The translations under genes and the position numbers were made by a program. From Isoetes taiwanensis (lineage: Eukaryota; Streptophyta; Lycopodiopsida; Isoetales; Isoetaceae), in assembly GCA_021234155.1 (NCBI GenBank), contig JAJEKV010000063.1, positions 6,323,710-6,387,709 on the forward strand: DNA of 64,000 nucleotides. The letters run 5' to 3'. Positions 1-11,934 of this stretch are shown in pieces (within the stretch, counting starts at the first letter, position 1; every line of letters begins with the position of its first letter). Below the pieces are notes generated by a model that ran no database searches, was not told the DNA's origin, and saw only the letters and a list, made by a program, of their open reading frames with translations.

Positions 1-762
1 TTCTCATGTCATCTGTGCTCTTTGTATCTATGCTCTGTGACACCGGGCGTGGCCTCCTCACGGGCGTAGCTTCCCGGTGAGGTTGTACGTCAACTCCTGT
101 GACTCCATGGTAAGAGGTCCTCCAGCGCCAGACGTGGGCTGGGAAGGGTATGCGCATACGAGGTTCACCCCACCAACTCCGCCAACGGGGCTCGGAATGT
201 GAGCTGGCCGGGCATTTCTCTGCTAACAGGGCCTGCATGTAGGCTGGCTGAGCTTCCCATTGTCCCGGAGCTTTGTTATGTTGTTTTGGTACTTTGGCTT
301 TGTGTTCTTTGCTCTTGACTCTTATGATATTTCTTTTGTTGTCATTGTCTAGCACTGCACCATAGTCTCTTGTATAGTTGGAATTGTTCATGTGTATGTT
401 ATCCAAGATGCCCGAGTGTTTCCATGTATGCAGCAGCAGCTATGGGATCCCCACTTAGTCACGAGGACTAACCCCAGTGAGTGCATGTGCAGTGAACCCG
501 CAAGGTGGCGGTCAAGTTGATGGCAATGTGGCCGGGAACCGTGCTCGAGTTCTAGAGCTAGCAGTTTCTGTTGATTTGCTCAGTGCTATTGTGCATGTAT
601 ATTTATAACACATTGTAAATATTGAGCTATTGATTTTCTCAGTTAGAACTTGGAATGTATTAAGCTTATGAATATGTTGAATACATGAACCATGGTTGTT
701 TGTTGAGCCTAAACTGTGGATTTTAATTGCAAAGGAAGATTTAATTCTTCACCTGAATTCAC
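1..762. other. non-coding, LTR-like sequence
   Basis: No convincing reading frame. GC-rich left half with short, non-periodic repeats of conserved-LTR style text, then AT-rich. The style resembles the middle of the LTR at 9009-10327 but no alignable copy was found in the window, so an LTR remnant is only a guess. Confidence 0.25.
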
Positions 763-960
763 ATGTACACAAATCTAGCCTTAAGTAGACAAGATCCCGA
801 GTTGCCCGGAGGGTCAACTCGGCAGGCTCGTCACACAGAAGGTACCATGGCTAGATATGTGGCGGGAGAAAAGATTCTGGAATTAGAAATGGCCTTGCAT
901 TGCAACCACGTTAGCAATTTGATGATTGGTCCACGTTGGCAGAGCTCTAAGGGGTTGGGC

Positions 961-968
961 TATATAAG
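961..968 (+). promoter_or_regulatory. TATA box upstream of family Y copy 1
   Basis: TATATAAG lies 39 nt upstream of the ATG at 1007, a normal plant spacing for a short 5' leader. The two related genes at 48825 and 49224 also have TATA-like boxes (near 48772 and 49195) at comparable distances, which supports a functional or recently functional promoter. Confidence 0.5.
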
Positions 969-1006
969 ACGAGCAGTGGTCGAAGCTGAGACACCAGTTC
1001 GCGATC

Positions 1007-1246
1007 ATGGATGACGAATGCACTATGCCGACTGGATGCAATGAATGGATCACCTGCAAGATGAATGCTATGGATCTGTGGAAATGCCGCAACCACGGCA
1101 TCCGGATGGATGGGTGGTGCGCCACTATGGCGAAGCATCCTGACCCGAAGACTAATCCCATCGAAGTGGTGGTGCATCTGCGCTGGGATCCTGACCAGTG
1201 CGTCTACCAGGTGCTCCGTGTGACCTCTACTCTGAACCCGGAGTAG
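1007..1246 (+). CDS. small orphan protein, family Y copy 1 (79 aa)
   Basis: Open frame of 79 codons from ATG to TAG. I do not recognise the family. It aligns with the ORFs at 48825-49071 and 49224-49487. The shared pattern is ITC-K/T-M near residue 15, a K/R-C pair about ten residues later, a G/K-I-R/P-M/L-x-x-W segment, then V/I-V/I-V/I-H-L followed by W or R and an aromatic-rich tail. Copy 1 is intact and has a TATA box 39 nt upstream. Conservation of protein pattern between copies 48 kb apart, with strongly diverged DNA, argues that these were real genes. No signal peptide or membrane segment is visible. It lies between LTR-like sequence and the 3' end of a gypsy element. Function unknown. 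Confidence 0.6.
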   Translation: MDDECTMPTGCNEWITCKMNAMDLWKCRNHGIRMDGWCATMAKHPDPKTNPIEVVVHLRWDPDQCVYQVLRVTSTLNPE

Positions 1247-1366
1247 GGGTTCGTGTAACTTAGGATTTTGTAAATAGGGCTCTGCCCATAGCGGATGTAT
1301 ATGGGCAATGCCCACATTTTGTATTTCGCCACTGCTATAAATACAAATATGCCGCTATATACCTCT

Positions 1367-1837
1367 TTAGTCACTATTTGTGGAGTCAGAAGTTTGTGTT
1401 GCATCATGTGTATGACTGTCTGATTCTTCTGTATGAAATTGTTTTAGGCGAAAGCCATTAACCAGTGTAGGTAATGGAGTGCCATCTAATTCTGCCAGCT
1501 TGAAAACGCTGGGCTGTACCACTTGAACAATGTGATAAGGACCAAGCCATCTGAACTTTAACTTCCCTGGAAATTTTTTATAACGAGAATCATAAAGTAA
1601 AACCAAATCACCTTCTTGAAAAGTTTTAGTTCTCAGATATTTGTCATGCAAAGATTTCCGCAACTGTTGACCATAAAGAACCCGAATATATGCATCTCGC
1701 ATGAGTTCATCCAACTGTTCAAGTTGGTAAACTCGTTCTTGAAGAGCTGCAGGTGGGTTATGAGTGGTAGCAAGGTGGAACCGAAGTGTCGGAAGAACAT
1801 ATTCAAAAGGCATCAATGCTTCTTGACCATAAACCAA
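1367..1837 (-). pseudogene. gypsy integrase C-terminal region
   Basis: Continues the integrase of 1932-3179 in another frame. It shows the typical segment after the catalytic core (VYGQEALMPFE) and the GPY/F module (F-R-W-L-G-P-Y-H-I near residue 98), which binds DNA during integration. No chromodomain follows. The separation from the core by about 95 nt in a different frame shows a frameshift. Confidence 0.75.
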
Positions 1838-1931
1838 CTTAAAAGGAGTGTGCCCAGTAGCAATCTTGAAACAACAGTTGTAAGCCCAAAGAACAGTAGG
1901 TAACTTGTCTTGCCAGTCTGTGCGAGAAGCG

Positions 1932-3179
1932 TCACAAATTTTCTTGAGAATAGTTGGTGCTTTCAGCTAAACCATTCCCTTGAGGATAGTAAGGTGTGCT
2001 CTTGCGATGATGTATCAGCAGATAATCCGTCAGCTCCTTGATAGTGTGATTGACAAAATGAACACCTCGATCACTGACCAATTCCATGGGACAGCCAAAA
2101 CGCGTGATGATTTGCGTATAGATGACTTTGGCTGTGCTTGCTACAGTGTTGTCAGGAAGTGCGCAAGCCTCAGCCCATTTGGTGGCGTAATCAGTGATGA
2201 CCAGAATGTAGCGGGCACGGGTGTGCCGCGCAGGAGGGTCGATAGATCCCACAAAGTCCATTCCCCATTTGCTAAAGGGAAGTGGCGTGGCGACCGGCGT
2301 CAACGGGAGAGCGTCACGGGCCGTGGGCCGACCCACACGCTGACATACATCACACGTGCGGGCGTGAGCATGAGCATCCTTGAAGAGCGTGGGCCAGAAA
2401 TAACCTGCGAGAAGTATTTTGCGTGCCGTGGTGTCACCATGAAAATGACCTCCACCTAGCCCTTCATGTGCTTCTTGAACAATATCAGGCACTTCATGAG
2501 GAAGAACACAGCGTCGGAGGACTGTATCCTTGCCGCGTTTGTAAAGATGGCCTGCAACCATGGTGTAGTCACGGACCTCACGGAGAAATTGACGGTGACG
2601 GGATTGAAGTTTTTCTGGAGAGAGCGTGGGATCTTCGGAGGGAAGAGCACCAGTGAGAAGATACTGCTGATAATTATGAAACCAATGTGGTGTGGCCGTG
2701 ACCAAAAAGAGTTGAGCATGAGGAAAAGCATCTGAAACTCCCGTGGAGGGATCATCTGTGTGGATGCATGAGAGATAATCCGGTACGACATGAGATTTGC
2801 CAGCTTTATGAATGATTTCAAAAGGAGCGAATTCTTGCAGAAGAAGGACCCAACGAGCAATTCTGCCCGTGGGCGTGGACTTGTTGATCAAATAAAGAAG
2901 TGCCTGATGATCAACAAAGAATTTTATTTGACTGCCCAAGAGATAATGACGGAAACGTTGGACACAAAAAATTAAGCCCAATGCCTCTCGCTCAGTGGCA
3001 GAGTAGTTGCGCTCAGCAGGATTGAGTTTTCTGCTGGCATAACGGTTCGGTTTATCTGTGTGCGCGTCAAAGGCTTGTGAGAGGACAGCACCAATAGCAA
3101 AGGCAGAGACATCGACATGAACATGAAGGGGCTTGTCCCATTGAGGAGGAACAAGCACGGGGGTAAGTAAAATCCTCAA
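1932..3179 (-). pseudogene. gypsy RNase H and integrase core
   Basis: The 415-codon frame starts in the RNase H domain (DVSAFAIGAVL near residue 25, the E of EREALG, and the DHQAL motif). The integrase zinc finger follows (H-x4-H type, ending CDVC near residue 270). The catalytic core then shows D in GMDFVGS, D in SDRGVHF and E in GLAES. All three acidic residues are present, but the frame lacks the RT and the C-terminus, which lie in other frames. Confidence 0.85.
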
Positions 3180-3941
3180 CTGTTAGAAAGCAGCATCCGC
3201 CTGGGAATTCCAAGCCCAAGTGGATTCATCACCCGTGAGTTTATGGGATCAGCAATGGCTGCAAGTCCAGGAATGAAGGTGGAATAATAATTTACCTTGC
3301 CCAGGAAAGAATGTGTCTCCTTGATATTAGATGGTGCTTGAGCTTTAAGCACGCAACTGATTTTGGCAGGATCCGTGGTGATACCTGCTTTACTGACGAC
3401 ATGTCCCAATAGAACACCAGAGGTGACGCAGAAGGTGCATTTCTCCGGATTGAGACTAATGCCAGACTCATCACATTTCTGAAAGACGAGCTCTAATTTA
3501 TCCAGGTGGTCATCCATGGAACTGTAGGCGGAAAAGTCATCTTGAAAAATCTGGAGAAAGGGTTTCTCCTTCATATAATCATGAAAAACTGAGAGCATAA
3601 TGCGTTGAAACGTTGATGGAGAGTTTGATAACCCAAAAGGAACCACCTTGTAGGCAAAAGTGCCCCACGGGGTGGTGAAGGTAGTCTTGAGTTGATCAGA
3701 TTCTTTGATTGAGAATTTGATTGTAGCCAGAAAAACCATCCATGAAGGAGTACATTTCATGACCAGCGACCTCTTCCAGAACCTGGTCTGTGAAGGGAAG
3801 TGGGAAATGATCACGCTCCGTGGCCTGATTGAGTTTGCGATAGTCCACGCAAACGCGGATCTTACCATTGTGTTTGAGAGCAATGACAATGGGGCTCACC
3901 CATTCAGAATGTTTGACCTCATAGATCAAACCAGCAGCTAG
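3176..3941 (-). pseudogene. gypsy reverse transcriptase, two overlapping frames
   Basis: 3696-3929 carries the N-terminal fingers (SEWVSPIV, then the conserved VDYRKLN motif and FSGYNQI). 3176-3889 continues in another frame with TFTTPWGTFAYKVVPFGL, the active-site box as FQDDF (a degenerate Y-x-D-D) and the thumb region FLGKVNYY. The frameshift near 3710-3890 and the altered active-site box mark it as dead. Confidence 0.8.
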
Positions 3942-4004
3942 GAGTTTGTCAATTTCTGCCTTGACTCGGTCACGGTAATTGGGGTTGAGTCGGTACTGTC
4001 GTTG

Positions 4005-5158
4005 CTATACAGGACGTGCATCTGATTTGGTAGGAATGGTGAGTTCTCTCAAGCTTTTGTTGATACCCCGAAGATCTTTGTAGCTCCATGCAAAAATGTG
4101 TTTGAACTTTTTGAACAGCATGATGGCCCGTTGGCGATATGTGGTCGGGAGATGTGCAGCAAGGCGGACAGGCTGATTGTTGCCAACATCCACTATCTCC
4201 ACATCAGGAGTCTGAATGTGTGGGATAACTTTCGTGTCTTGAACAACATGAGCAGGAGGTTGAAACATGACAGGATGAGTTGCACTCTGCGTGGTGAAGA
4301 AGAGTGGTTGCTGAGCGTCATCAAGCAATGGTTGCTTCATGACGGCGTGTACATCCACTGTGTCTGGAGGAAGTTCTGTATCCGAAAAATGATCGATACG
4401 TTGGATGCAATTGCAAGGAGCCAGGTAGGGGTAGAGTAAAGCAGCCACAGCCTGGTCCTGATCAAGAGTCATCTCTCCCCAAGGATCAGCATATTCAGGG
4501 TAGGATGACAGAGGCAGACTCGCAGGAGGAGCCTGAACTTGATAAATGTTCTGTGCTTCGTCAGAATCGGTGTCTGAGAGAGAAGGTTCAGCATGTTCGA
4601 CCGAAATGATCTTGCCAGTTTCCAAATCCATGGTGGCATTGAGGTGACCATCTGTAATGACTAGCTGATCCGTGGCCCAGTAATGGATACTTTTAGCCTG
4701 ACGGAGAAAAGGTCTGTCGACCAACATCTCATAATCACCTGGATCTTCCCCTGCTTTCAAACACCAAATTCCAAGGGGAATCGGAGATCGCCTATATTGA
4801 TGTGAAGAAGAGGCGTGATGCCTTGAGGGCACGTGATATGGCCATTAGCCAATTTGATGTCATATGGGGCACGATAAAGTTGTTTGATGCCCATTTGCTT
4901 ACGGAGTTTTTCTGTGATGAGATTGACAGCACTACCCCCGTCAATTTGAACATGGTTGACTTGTTGATTGCCCACCGTGGCATGTACCGTGGGTGTGGAG
5001 GTAGCGACTGCCCCAACCAAAACCGTGGGAAGGGGCAACTGGTCCTTGAGAGCAGGACACAGTTTCAAAATAGTTGCCAGACTTAAAGGGATTTTGATTT
5101 TTGCTAGCTCCTCTTGGAGTTCCAACGGCACATGAGAAAATGGATCAGCTGTATCCAA
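4005..5158 (-). pseudogene. gypsy protease and linker, frameshifted
   Basis: 4757-5158 contains the retropepsin-like motif VQIDGGSAVNLI, where the expected D-S/T-G reads D-G-G, followed by the flap-like region. The reading then shifts near 4770 into 4005-4832, which continues with the typical MLVDRPFLRQA segment and the acidic linker that precedes the reverse transcriptase. One frameshift separates the two. Confidence 0.7.
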
Positions 5159-5233
5159 TGGAGCAGGAGTGCGTGGTAATGAAGCAGCAACTTCTTTGAG
5201 AAGCTACACCTCTGCAGCAATATTCAGATATGT

Positions 5234-6523
5234 CTAAAAGCGTGGAGGTTGAGATGATGGAGGTGCATCCTGACGCTGCTGAGCTCTGGTGGTGGCATGC
5301 ACATTAGCCAGTGTGCGTCCTTCAGCAGCTTGCATGAGATTCAGAATACTTTGTCTGACTTTGGGCATGACATGAGGCATGTGTTTATCCAGATCTGGGG
5401 CAAAGTGAACCTTTTTGTCCTCAGCATGAGGGATCGTGTCAACTGCAAAAGCAGGTTGCGTATCATGAGGAAGGATGGTCAAAGGGCGTGACGCCCTGGT
5501 CTGGCGTGAAACCAACCCAACCCAATTTGACGGTTGAACTGGAGGATTGAGAGCCTGATAAATCTCTTCCTGGGCTTGTTGATCCATCTGAGGAGTTGCT
5601 GCAGGAGCCGCTTGATACCTTGATCGTTGAGGCACGCGTGGTGGTTTTCGAAGAACAGGTCGAGGTCCCTGTTTGCCATTTGCGATCCAAAGTTGATAGG
5701 CTGTGAGGCGGACTGACGTGGTTTGATTCGTGCCTGGAAGTTGGACTTGAACTTGAGGAAGTTGAGGGCATGCCGTGGTGGTATGACCCCATTCCAAACA
5801 ATGATAGCACTGAGCTTTAGCAGGATCAAAAGGAGGACAGTTGCTTGGTCCCCGTGGCTGCTGAGATTGTTGATACTGTTGAGGAGATTGTGCTTGAAAT
5901 TGCTGAGGTTGATATGACGTCTGTTGCGGAGGCGTGGTCTGGACTTGATAAACCATCTTTTGCCGGAAGGGTGTAGGATGAGTACGAGTGCATTCTTCCG
6001 TGGCATGATTGCACATGTTGCAGCTTTTACAATGAGGAGGGCCATTGGTGGAGTTGCACTCATTGGCCAAATGACCTTGATATTTGCAAATGTGGCACCA
6101 AATTTGACTGCGTTGAGGATTCGAGTGTTGAGGCTGAACGGCAGTCTGAGGTACCATGACAGAAGGAATGAAGTGTAGCTCCTGGAGGGCCACGCCGCGA
6201 GAGGAAACATTAACTGAATGATTGACAAGTTCGATGGCCTGCTCCAAAGTCTTGGGGCGCAGGTATTCAGTCATGAGACGAATAGCCAGAGGAAGTCCCT
6301 GGAGAAACCAGACGAGGATCTGGCTTTGCGTGGGGTACTCCTGAAGTTTGCTGAGGAGGATATGAAGACGATCCGCAAAATCCCGGGCTGATTCCGTGGG
6401 CTCTTGCTGAAGATCATTGAGTTGCTTGAGAAGAAGTTGATCATCATCTGTGGTGCCATAATGAGAAAGGAAAGCAGTCTTCATTTCAGTCCAGTTTTGT
6501 TTCCAATGGCTTTTGTTTGCCAT
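5234..6523 (-). pseudogene. gypsy gag: capsid and zinc knuckles
   Basis: The frame begins inside the plant retrotransposon gag domain (W-x-E-M-K-T-A-F-L, later ESARDFADRLH and FLQGLP). Around residues 140-250 there are three Cys/His clusters; two are clear CCHC knuckles (CHICKYQGHLANEC and CYHCLEWGHTTTAC). Knuckles bind the RNA genome in family members. Gln/Pro-rich linkers follow. Confidence 0.8.
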
Positions 6524-6597
6524 GAGCCATTGATGAGGGGATCCACGCAGCGTGGTGGAAAAGATATAGAACTTGAGTTGAGGTTGAGCATGCCCAT

Positions 6598-7320
6598 TCA
6601 GGACAGCCAGAGCTTCAAATCTTCCATGTGGGCTTGAGCACTTTGATCCAATGGTTTGCCTTTAGTACTGCCAAAAGTGGGATAGGTCAGTTTGAGAGTC
6701 TGAAAAGAAGATTGTGACTGGCCTTGTGCATAGAGAGGCGGTGTATAAGGAGGAACATAATGGGGCGGAACTTCCATGGATTCCGTATGAGGTGGCAAAG
6801 GAGCAGAAAGACCCTGAAGATGTGCAAAAGGAGGTTCTTGTGGTGGAGGACCTTGGGGTCCGTGGTCATGAGGTTTGAGATCGGTAAGAGTGTAAACTGG
6901 AAGAGTCTGTTGAAAAGAAGGAGATTGAGGATATGTCTGAACCTGGGGAGGTCCGAAAGAAACATGGGGATAACCCATTCCACTAGGGGGAGATGATGGT
7001 TGAGAAGGCAAAGGAGTATGGCCAGAGGAGATATGAATGTAGGCACTCTCGGGAGTGTGGAAATAAGCAGGAGGTTGCTGAACAGGGGTATGATGAGGTG
7101 ACTGAGGTTGTAAACAATGTTTACACGCTGGAGGAGAGCCAGGACGAGAGTGAACACGAGGAGTAGGTGGCGCCGATTGAGCTCGTGAGCGAATATGGCC
7201 TCCCTCAATATCATAATCTGTGTCATACATATCGCGAGCAACTTCGCGACGTTGATGGCGCTCCAAACGAGACGCCGTCTGACTAAGAAGCTCCTCTGGA
7301 GTGAAAGCTCGGGCAGACAT
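6598..7320 (-). pseudogene. gypsy gag N-terminal proline-rich region
   Basis: A 240-codon frame starting MSARAFTPEELLSQ, very rich in Pro, Ser and His. It ends in FQTLKLTYPTFGSTKG, the usual text just before the gag core, which resumes in another frame at 6523. This is the first ORF of the element and sits about 125 nt inside the proposed LTR. Confidence 0.6.
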
Positions 7321-7752
7321 GGTAAAAAGGGATGGAAAAGAAAATCAGACCCGGCAGCGGCGACAGTGTTTGGGGTCTGGGTTCGGGAACTCCTGCAAGA
7401 CAGCCCTGCTGTGAGGACCCGTGGATCAAACAGGAGAATCCGGTAGCTGTGTCACGCGGGATTTGCAAAAGAAACTAAGGAAGGGAAAAGAGAAAAACTA
7501 GAAGAACAATGAAGAACACAATGAAGAGAACAAAACTCTTTAATATCAATTGAGATACATGAGCTCTCGTAATCGAGAGAAAGCAGAAGTGAGATAAGAC
7601 CAAAAAACTCATCCAACCCGTGAGGGCTAGATCTACTCATATATATAGTACAATGGCCTTTGGCCCAATATAGATACTCTGTCAAAGCTCGGTGCCGACT
7701 CCTGGAAGGAGGCCTGATTTGCAGGAACATTGGCGGTGCCTCTTGAGACCCT

Positions 7753-7792
7753 GAAATGGTGCAGATGGTGACAGCGCGTCATTTCTCTGTGC
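7753..7792 (+). repeat. 40-bp inverted copy, left arm
   Basis: This 40-bp stretch, inside the proposed gypsy LTR, recurs in reverse complement at 8584-8623 with one mismatch. The flanks do not match. Confidence 0.7.
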
Positions 7793-7941
7793 GCCTCCTC
7801 TTGGTCCCGGGCACGGCCTTTGACTGCGTGGTCTGCGGCGACTTGGTCTTCTGTGGGCCCTTGGACGACTGACCTGTGCCTGACTATGGATCCTTGGCCT
7901 TGACCTGGTCCGTCGTGTGCATGAATAGTCCTGTATTTGGA

Positions 7942-8355
7942 GGTACAGGACTAACACCCAGATGGGCTGGGCCATTCAAGATCATTGAACGTGTTGGAGA
8001 CCAGGCTTATCGGTTGGATTTGCCACCCCGCTTGAAGATCCACAAGGTCTTTCACGTGAGTCTTATGAAGCGACACACTCCTGATCCAGAGGAGATATTG
8101 GATACACCCACCCTCCTTGAAATGACAGAAGAGCATCTAGAGATAGTGCCTGAAGCTCTTCTTGATCGGGCCTATAAGCAGACCAGAAGGACTCAAATGC
8201 TACAATATTTGGTCAAGTGGAAGCACTTGCCAGTTGAGGATGCTACGTGGGTGATGAAGATGGACCTTGAAAATCACTATCCGGACTTCATGCGGGAATC
8301 TCAAGGCCGCACCATCAACGATGTCATCAACCCCGCACCCGGCGGTAAGCGTTGA
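7942..8355 (+). pseudogene. chromovirus integrase C-terminus with chromodomain
   Basis: From about residue 25 the frame reads TPRWAGPFKIIERVG (GPY/F module) and the usual LKIHKVFHVSLMKRH. It ends in a chromodomain (EALLDRAYKQTRR, LVKWKHLP, DATWVMKMDLENHYPDF), which in family members targets insertion to chromatin. The ORF is open to its stop at 8355, but everything upstream of the module is missing, truncated at the boundary with the minus-strand gypsy element. Confidence 0.85.
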
Positions 8356-8583
8356 AGGCTTGATTCGGCACGGATCATGCAGTAGGCTATGGGGTTAGAT
8401 GCGTCGTAAATAAAAGTAGCTACCAATGATGAGATCACCTTGATGTTCTCTAGGACGTGGTGTATTGTCAATGTCGGCATGACCGCGGATTGCTTGGAAA
8501 GCATGTAGTTGATAGGCCGCGTTCATCTCGGCTATAATGGGAACTTGGCCATTCCTTATGCCGCAATGAACTACGAACCATAG

Positions 8584-8623
8584 GCACAGAGAAATGACGC
8601 GCTGTCACCATCTGCGCCATTTC
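8584..8623 (-). repeat. 40-bp inverted copy, right arm
   Basis: Reverse complement of 7753-7792 with one mismatch, located in the untranslated region between the chromodomain stop and the polypurine tract. Confidence 0.7.
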
Positions 8624-8994
8624 AACCACAACTTAATTATTATGTGTAAATACTAACGTATTGACATGTGCAGGCCAGTGAGCGGTACGTGACCTGCCCA
8701 TGTATAGAGGGTTGCTGATGGCCCAAGCTTCTGTGTTTTCACGTTGTTTTCATGAGTTTCATGTTACCTTCATAATCTTTGCTATTGGACTCCGGTCCTT
8801 GAAACTTTTATTGTCATAATCATGTCAAATGCACGATGGTGCTTAAACAGTTCTGTGTTTTTAAACTTAATTTGTGTTACCTTCAGGAATAAGAAATTAT
8901 TCTCGTATTGTTCTGTGTAACTTACTATATTTTATACTACTAAGATGTTAGTCATTTTTTTAATTAACCCCAATGCTGAGGACAACATTATTTC

Positions 8995-9008
8995 TAAGGG
9001 AGGGAGAA
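8995..9008 (+). other. polypurine tract of the chromovirus
   Basis: AAGGGAGGGAGAA-type purine run directly before the TGTGACG start of the LTR. In LTR retrotransposons this primes plus-strand DNA synthesis. Confidence 0.75.
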
Positions 9009-10327
9009 TGTGACGTTCCAATATTTATACGGTGTACGTATAAATATACTGACACGTCACGAGCCGAGGATACGCCATCATGGGGGTATGTAACCTAACC
9101 ATAAAGGATTAATTTAGCTATGCTAAATTAATAATGGTTTAATTAAAGGTTAATTACCTATAAATAAGGGATAATTATCTAATTAACTTAATTAAGCTAA
9201 TTAAGTTAAGCTAATTAATTAGTTAGATATAGGACACCTGGCCAAACTCGATTGGCCAGTAGGAGGATGCTAATTTGGGGCAGCAAATTGGATCCCTATC
9301 CCAATTTGCCCCAAATCAAACCCAGGAGAAGGAGCTGCTGAGCGCCCAGGCCATTTGAAGATGGAGATCCCCCATGACAACGGTTCCAGCCGGAATTTAG
9401 GTTAGTGGATAGGTTAATTTGGTATTTCTAGGGCCAGCGCCTCTGTCAGGCTTCTTTGTTTGTCTCTGATGTTGATTAACCCTTGTTTGATAGTTAGAAC
9501 TGTTCTCAACTATTGATTATGCACTGTGATGGATGGATGGATGTATCTTTGGTAGTATCTTTGTTAGTTCCTCCAGACAGCAGGGATTAAGGGGAGTAGA
9601 GACCTCTGTAACATATGTTTATTAGTATGCTCCTAGTAGCTCCTGTAATACCCAGTAAAGGCGGCCTGTGTACAAGATCCCACCGAGCTGTGGAATCTAT
9701 GGCATCATTGAAGCACCAGACAAGGGGCCGTAGTGATGAAGTGTGGGGTGGGGTCTCGCCTGAGCATAAAAGGCTACGGGGACTCCTTCAGTGAGCTAGG
9801 CCTAATAGCCGGTCACGTAGAGGACCGGGTATGGGTCTGACACTTCCTGGGTACAGTGGTGTGATCATCCTGTACTTTGAAGATAAAGTTAGGGGAGTAG
9901 GTCGGGTACGGATGCGGGGGTCGCTGATGCGGCACGTATTCTCTGACCTGCCTCATCGGACCGGGGAGATGTAACCCAAAGTAGTCCCGAAATAGACGCT
10001 CTGGCTAGGAGACACAATTTTGTGAAGAAAACAATTAACCGGTGCATGAGGTTGTTTTAACATCATGCTATTTTTTGCTTGCTTGCAGGTTCTGTGCTTC
10101 AAAAATCAAGGCAAAAAATTCTGTTTTGCATGAGTACAGTCTGATGTGGGAAAAAAATCTGGAACATACTGTGGAAAAGTCAAAGAAAAAAAGGGTGTTT
10201 GAAATGGAAGTGGAAAAAATGGAAGGAAAAAAAATGTTGATATTTATGTTTTCTTGTCACTTGCTTTTTCTTGCATCATCATGCATGGGATTAGCCCCTT
10301 CCCTTTAAGGATCGTCGGGGCCTTACA
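9009..10327 (+). repeat. 3' LTR of the chromovirus (about 1.3 kb)
   Basis: Begins TGTGACGTT right after the polypurine tract and ends GGGGCCTTACA, giving the TG...CA ends expected of an LTR. It follows the integrase/chromodomain frame in the right orientation. The right border is inferred from the CA terminus; the paired 5' LTR is not in the window. The short ORF at 10042-10308 inside it is not credible. Confidence 0.65.
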
Positions 10328-11934
10328 ATATCGTGCTAGCATAAGGGGTTTTGACTCCCACAGCTTGTTTTTCGATTGAAGCCGCGTTACCCTTGAATTC
10401 TTTCTTGCGATGAGGCGCAAGCTAACATATATTCTTTGATCTTAAATTGATCGCATCAGATTATTGCAAGTTTCTAATGAAACTTAAAATTACTATTCTA
10501 GCCACTCAGATTTGTCATTCTCTAACTATTCAGTTCGTCTCTTCCAACTCTAATTAATTAAAGACTATAACAGGGATTCAAACTCCGTTCACATGTTCCT
10601 GAAAAGTCCAGAGATTGTGATCTCTTCATCACATACAAAGATTAGTCAAGAGAATCTTTGCTTCTGGACTAGCTTTGTATACATCTATTCTTCAAGGAAA
10701 AGCCTGATAAATAAATCCATCCATGTTCTAGAATTCAAAACTAGTTATAGCATTCAACTATAAATCCAGATTCTACAGGTCCTAGGAAAATCGGAACCAT
10801 GCTCTGATAACAATTTGATACAAACCTGTAATCACCAGAGAACCTCTGCAAAAGCATCGTCAAGAAACATAACAACTAAGCACAATTAATTCACAGATCC
10901 ACCCATCCGGGTAAGCTCATCACCCAACCGGGTTGTCCTTGAGCAAGAGACTTCTAGAGAAAGACTGAATTTGGAAATAAGAAAGGCTTAAGGAAAATAA
11001 TACAATGCAGCCACTACAGATCCTCTATAGCAAAAGCACAAATTTGAGAAGTAGGCTAGGCTTCGGTATTCAGGGAAAACACAACTAATTGAAAGCTTCT
11101 CCAAGCAGTCGATCCCCAGCACTGTTTATATACAAGGTTCTATTAAAACTCAGGATTGGATAATGAACCTCTGGGATCTTCATTCTTCGTCTTGGTGCTC
11201 ATGTCTCTGCCTTCCCTTCGGTTTTGGCTTGCACTCTTTTTTGCATGTAGATCTGATACCCCCTTGAATCTGAGGATGCTAATTGACCTTTTTTTTTGGG
11301 GGGTTGATGTTCAATCTCATTTAAGACCGAAGAGGCATGAGGTAGGTTCATAGGTATACGCCAGAAGGATATTTCTTATTGTCCTATATATAGTGGCAAC
11401 CCCCTAGGTAAAGACAATAGTTGGTCCTTTTCTTATCGATGCCCTTAACCTCTTCATTCTTGTCCATCTCATCGAGCATTCGTATTATCGTGGATACTAT
11501 TGTTTTAACTCTGTGTTCTCATCCGAGATGTGTGGTAGCACAAACTTGATGAGAACTCTTGTAGGCCTTCATTCTTTGTGATGATAAAACTTGATCATTG
11601 TTGCAGTTCGGCTGTGCAAATTTGTCGAGAAATAAAGCATTGGCCTTGAGGAACCTCTGCACCATATATCCAAACTATTCTTTCAAGTTTGTCTTACACT
11701 TTCAAAGTTAGTCACTCATATCATTCTAGATTCTCTCTTGAGATGAGCCAACCATAAATATATACTTTATCTAGAATTGCATTCGTACCTTTCATGTGCG
11801 TGATAGCAAAATTCAAGGACATGGAGGGAACTTCAGCCCAAAAAAGGCAATATGATGCTTAAATGATGGAAGACTACCGTATAAAAAAGAAATCAAAGAC
11901 ATAACTTACTAGCAGAACAATCTAAATTCCTTCA
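10328..11934. other. AT-rich spacer
   Basis: No coding frame with family motifs or splice-consistent exons was seen. The text has the look of old transposon or intron-like sequence. Confidence 0.5.

Larger units (their letters stand above)
1367..7925 (-). mobile_element. Ty3/gypsy LTR retrotransposon, decayed, non-chromodomain type
   Basis: Read on the minus strand, the order is gag, zinc knuckles, protease, reverse transcriptase, RNase H, integrase: the Ty3/gypsy order. Integrase ends in a GPY/F-type module with no chromodomain, so it is not a chromovirus; the Tat/Athila side of plant gypsy elements is the nearest guess. Frames are broken at least four times (near 6560, 5200, 4770 and 3900). 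A candidate 5' LTR is 7448 to about 7925, with a TATA-like ATATATA on the minus strand near 7638 and an AT-rich leader. No matching 3' LTR was found left of 1367, where the family Y gene lies instead. Confidence 0.8.

Noticed and set aside
1980-2459. 159-codon + strand ORF
   Set aside because: Antisense shadow of the gypsy integrase.
4757-4832. Programmed frameshift between gypsy protease frames
   Set aside because: Other breaks in the same element and degenerate active-site motifs point to decay; no slippery site was noticed.
10042-10308. 88-codon + strand ORF
   Set aside because: Lies inside the chromovirus LTR; Lys/Met-rich low-complexity text without homologous motif.
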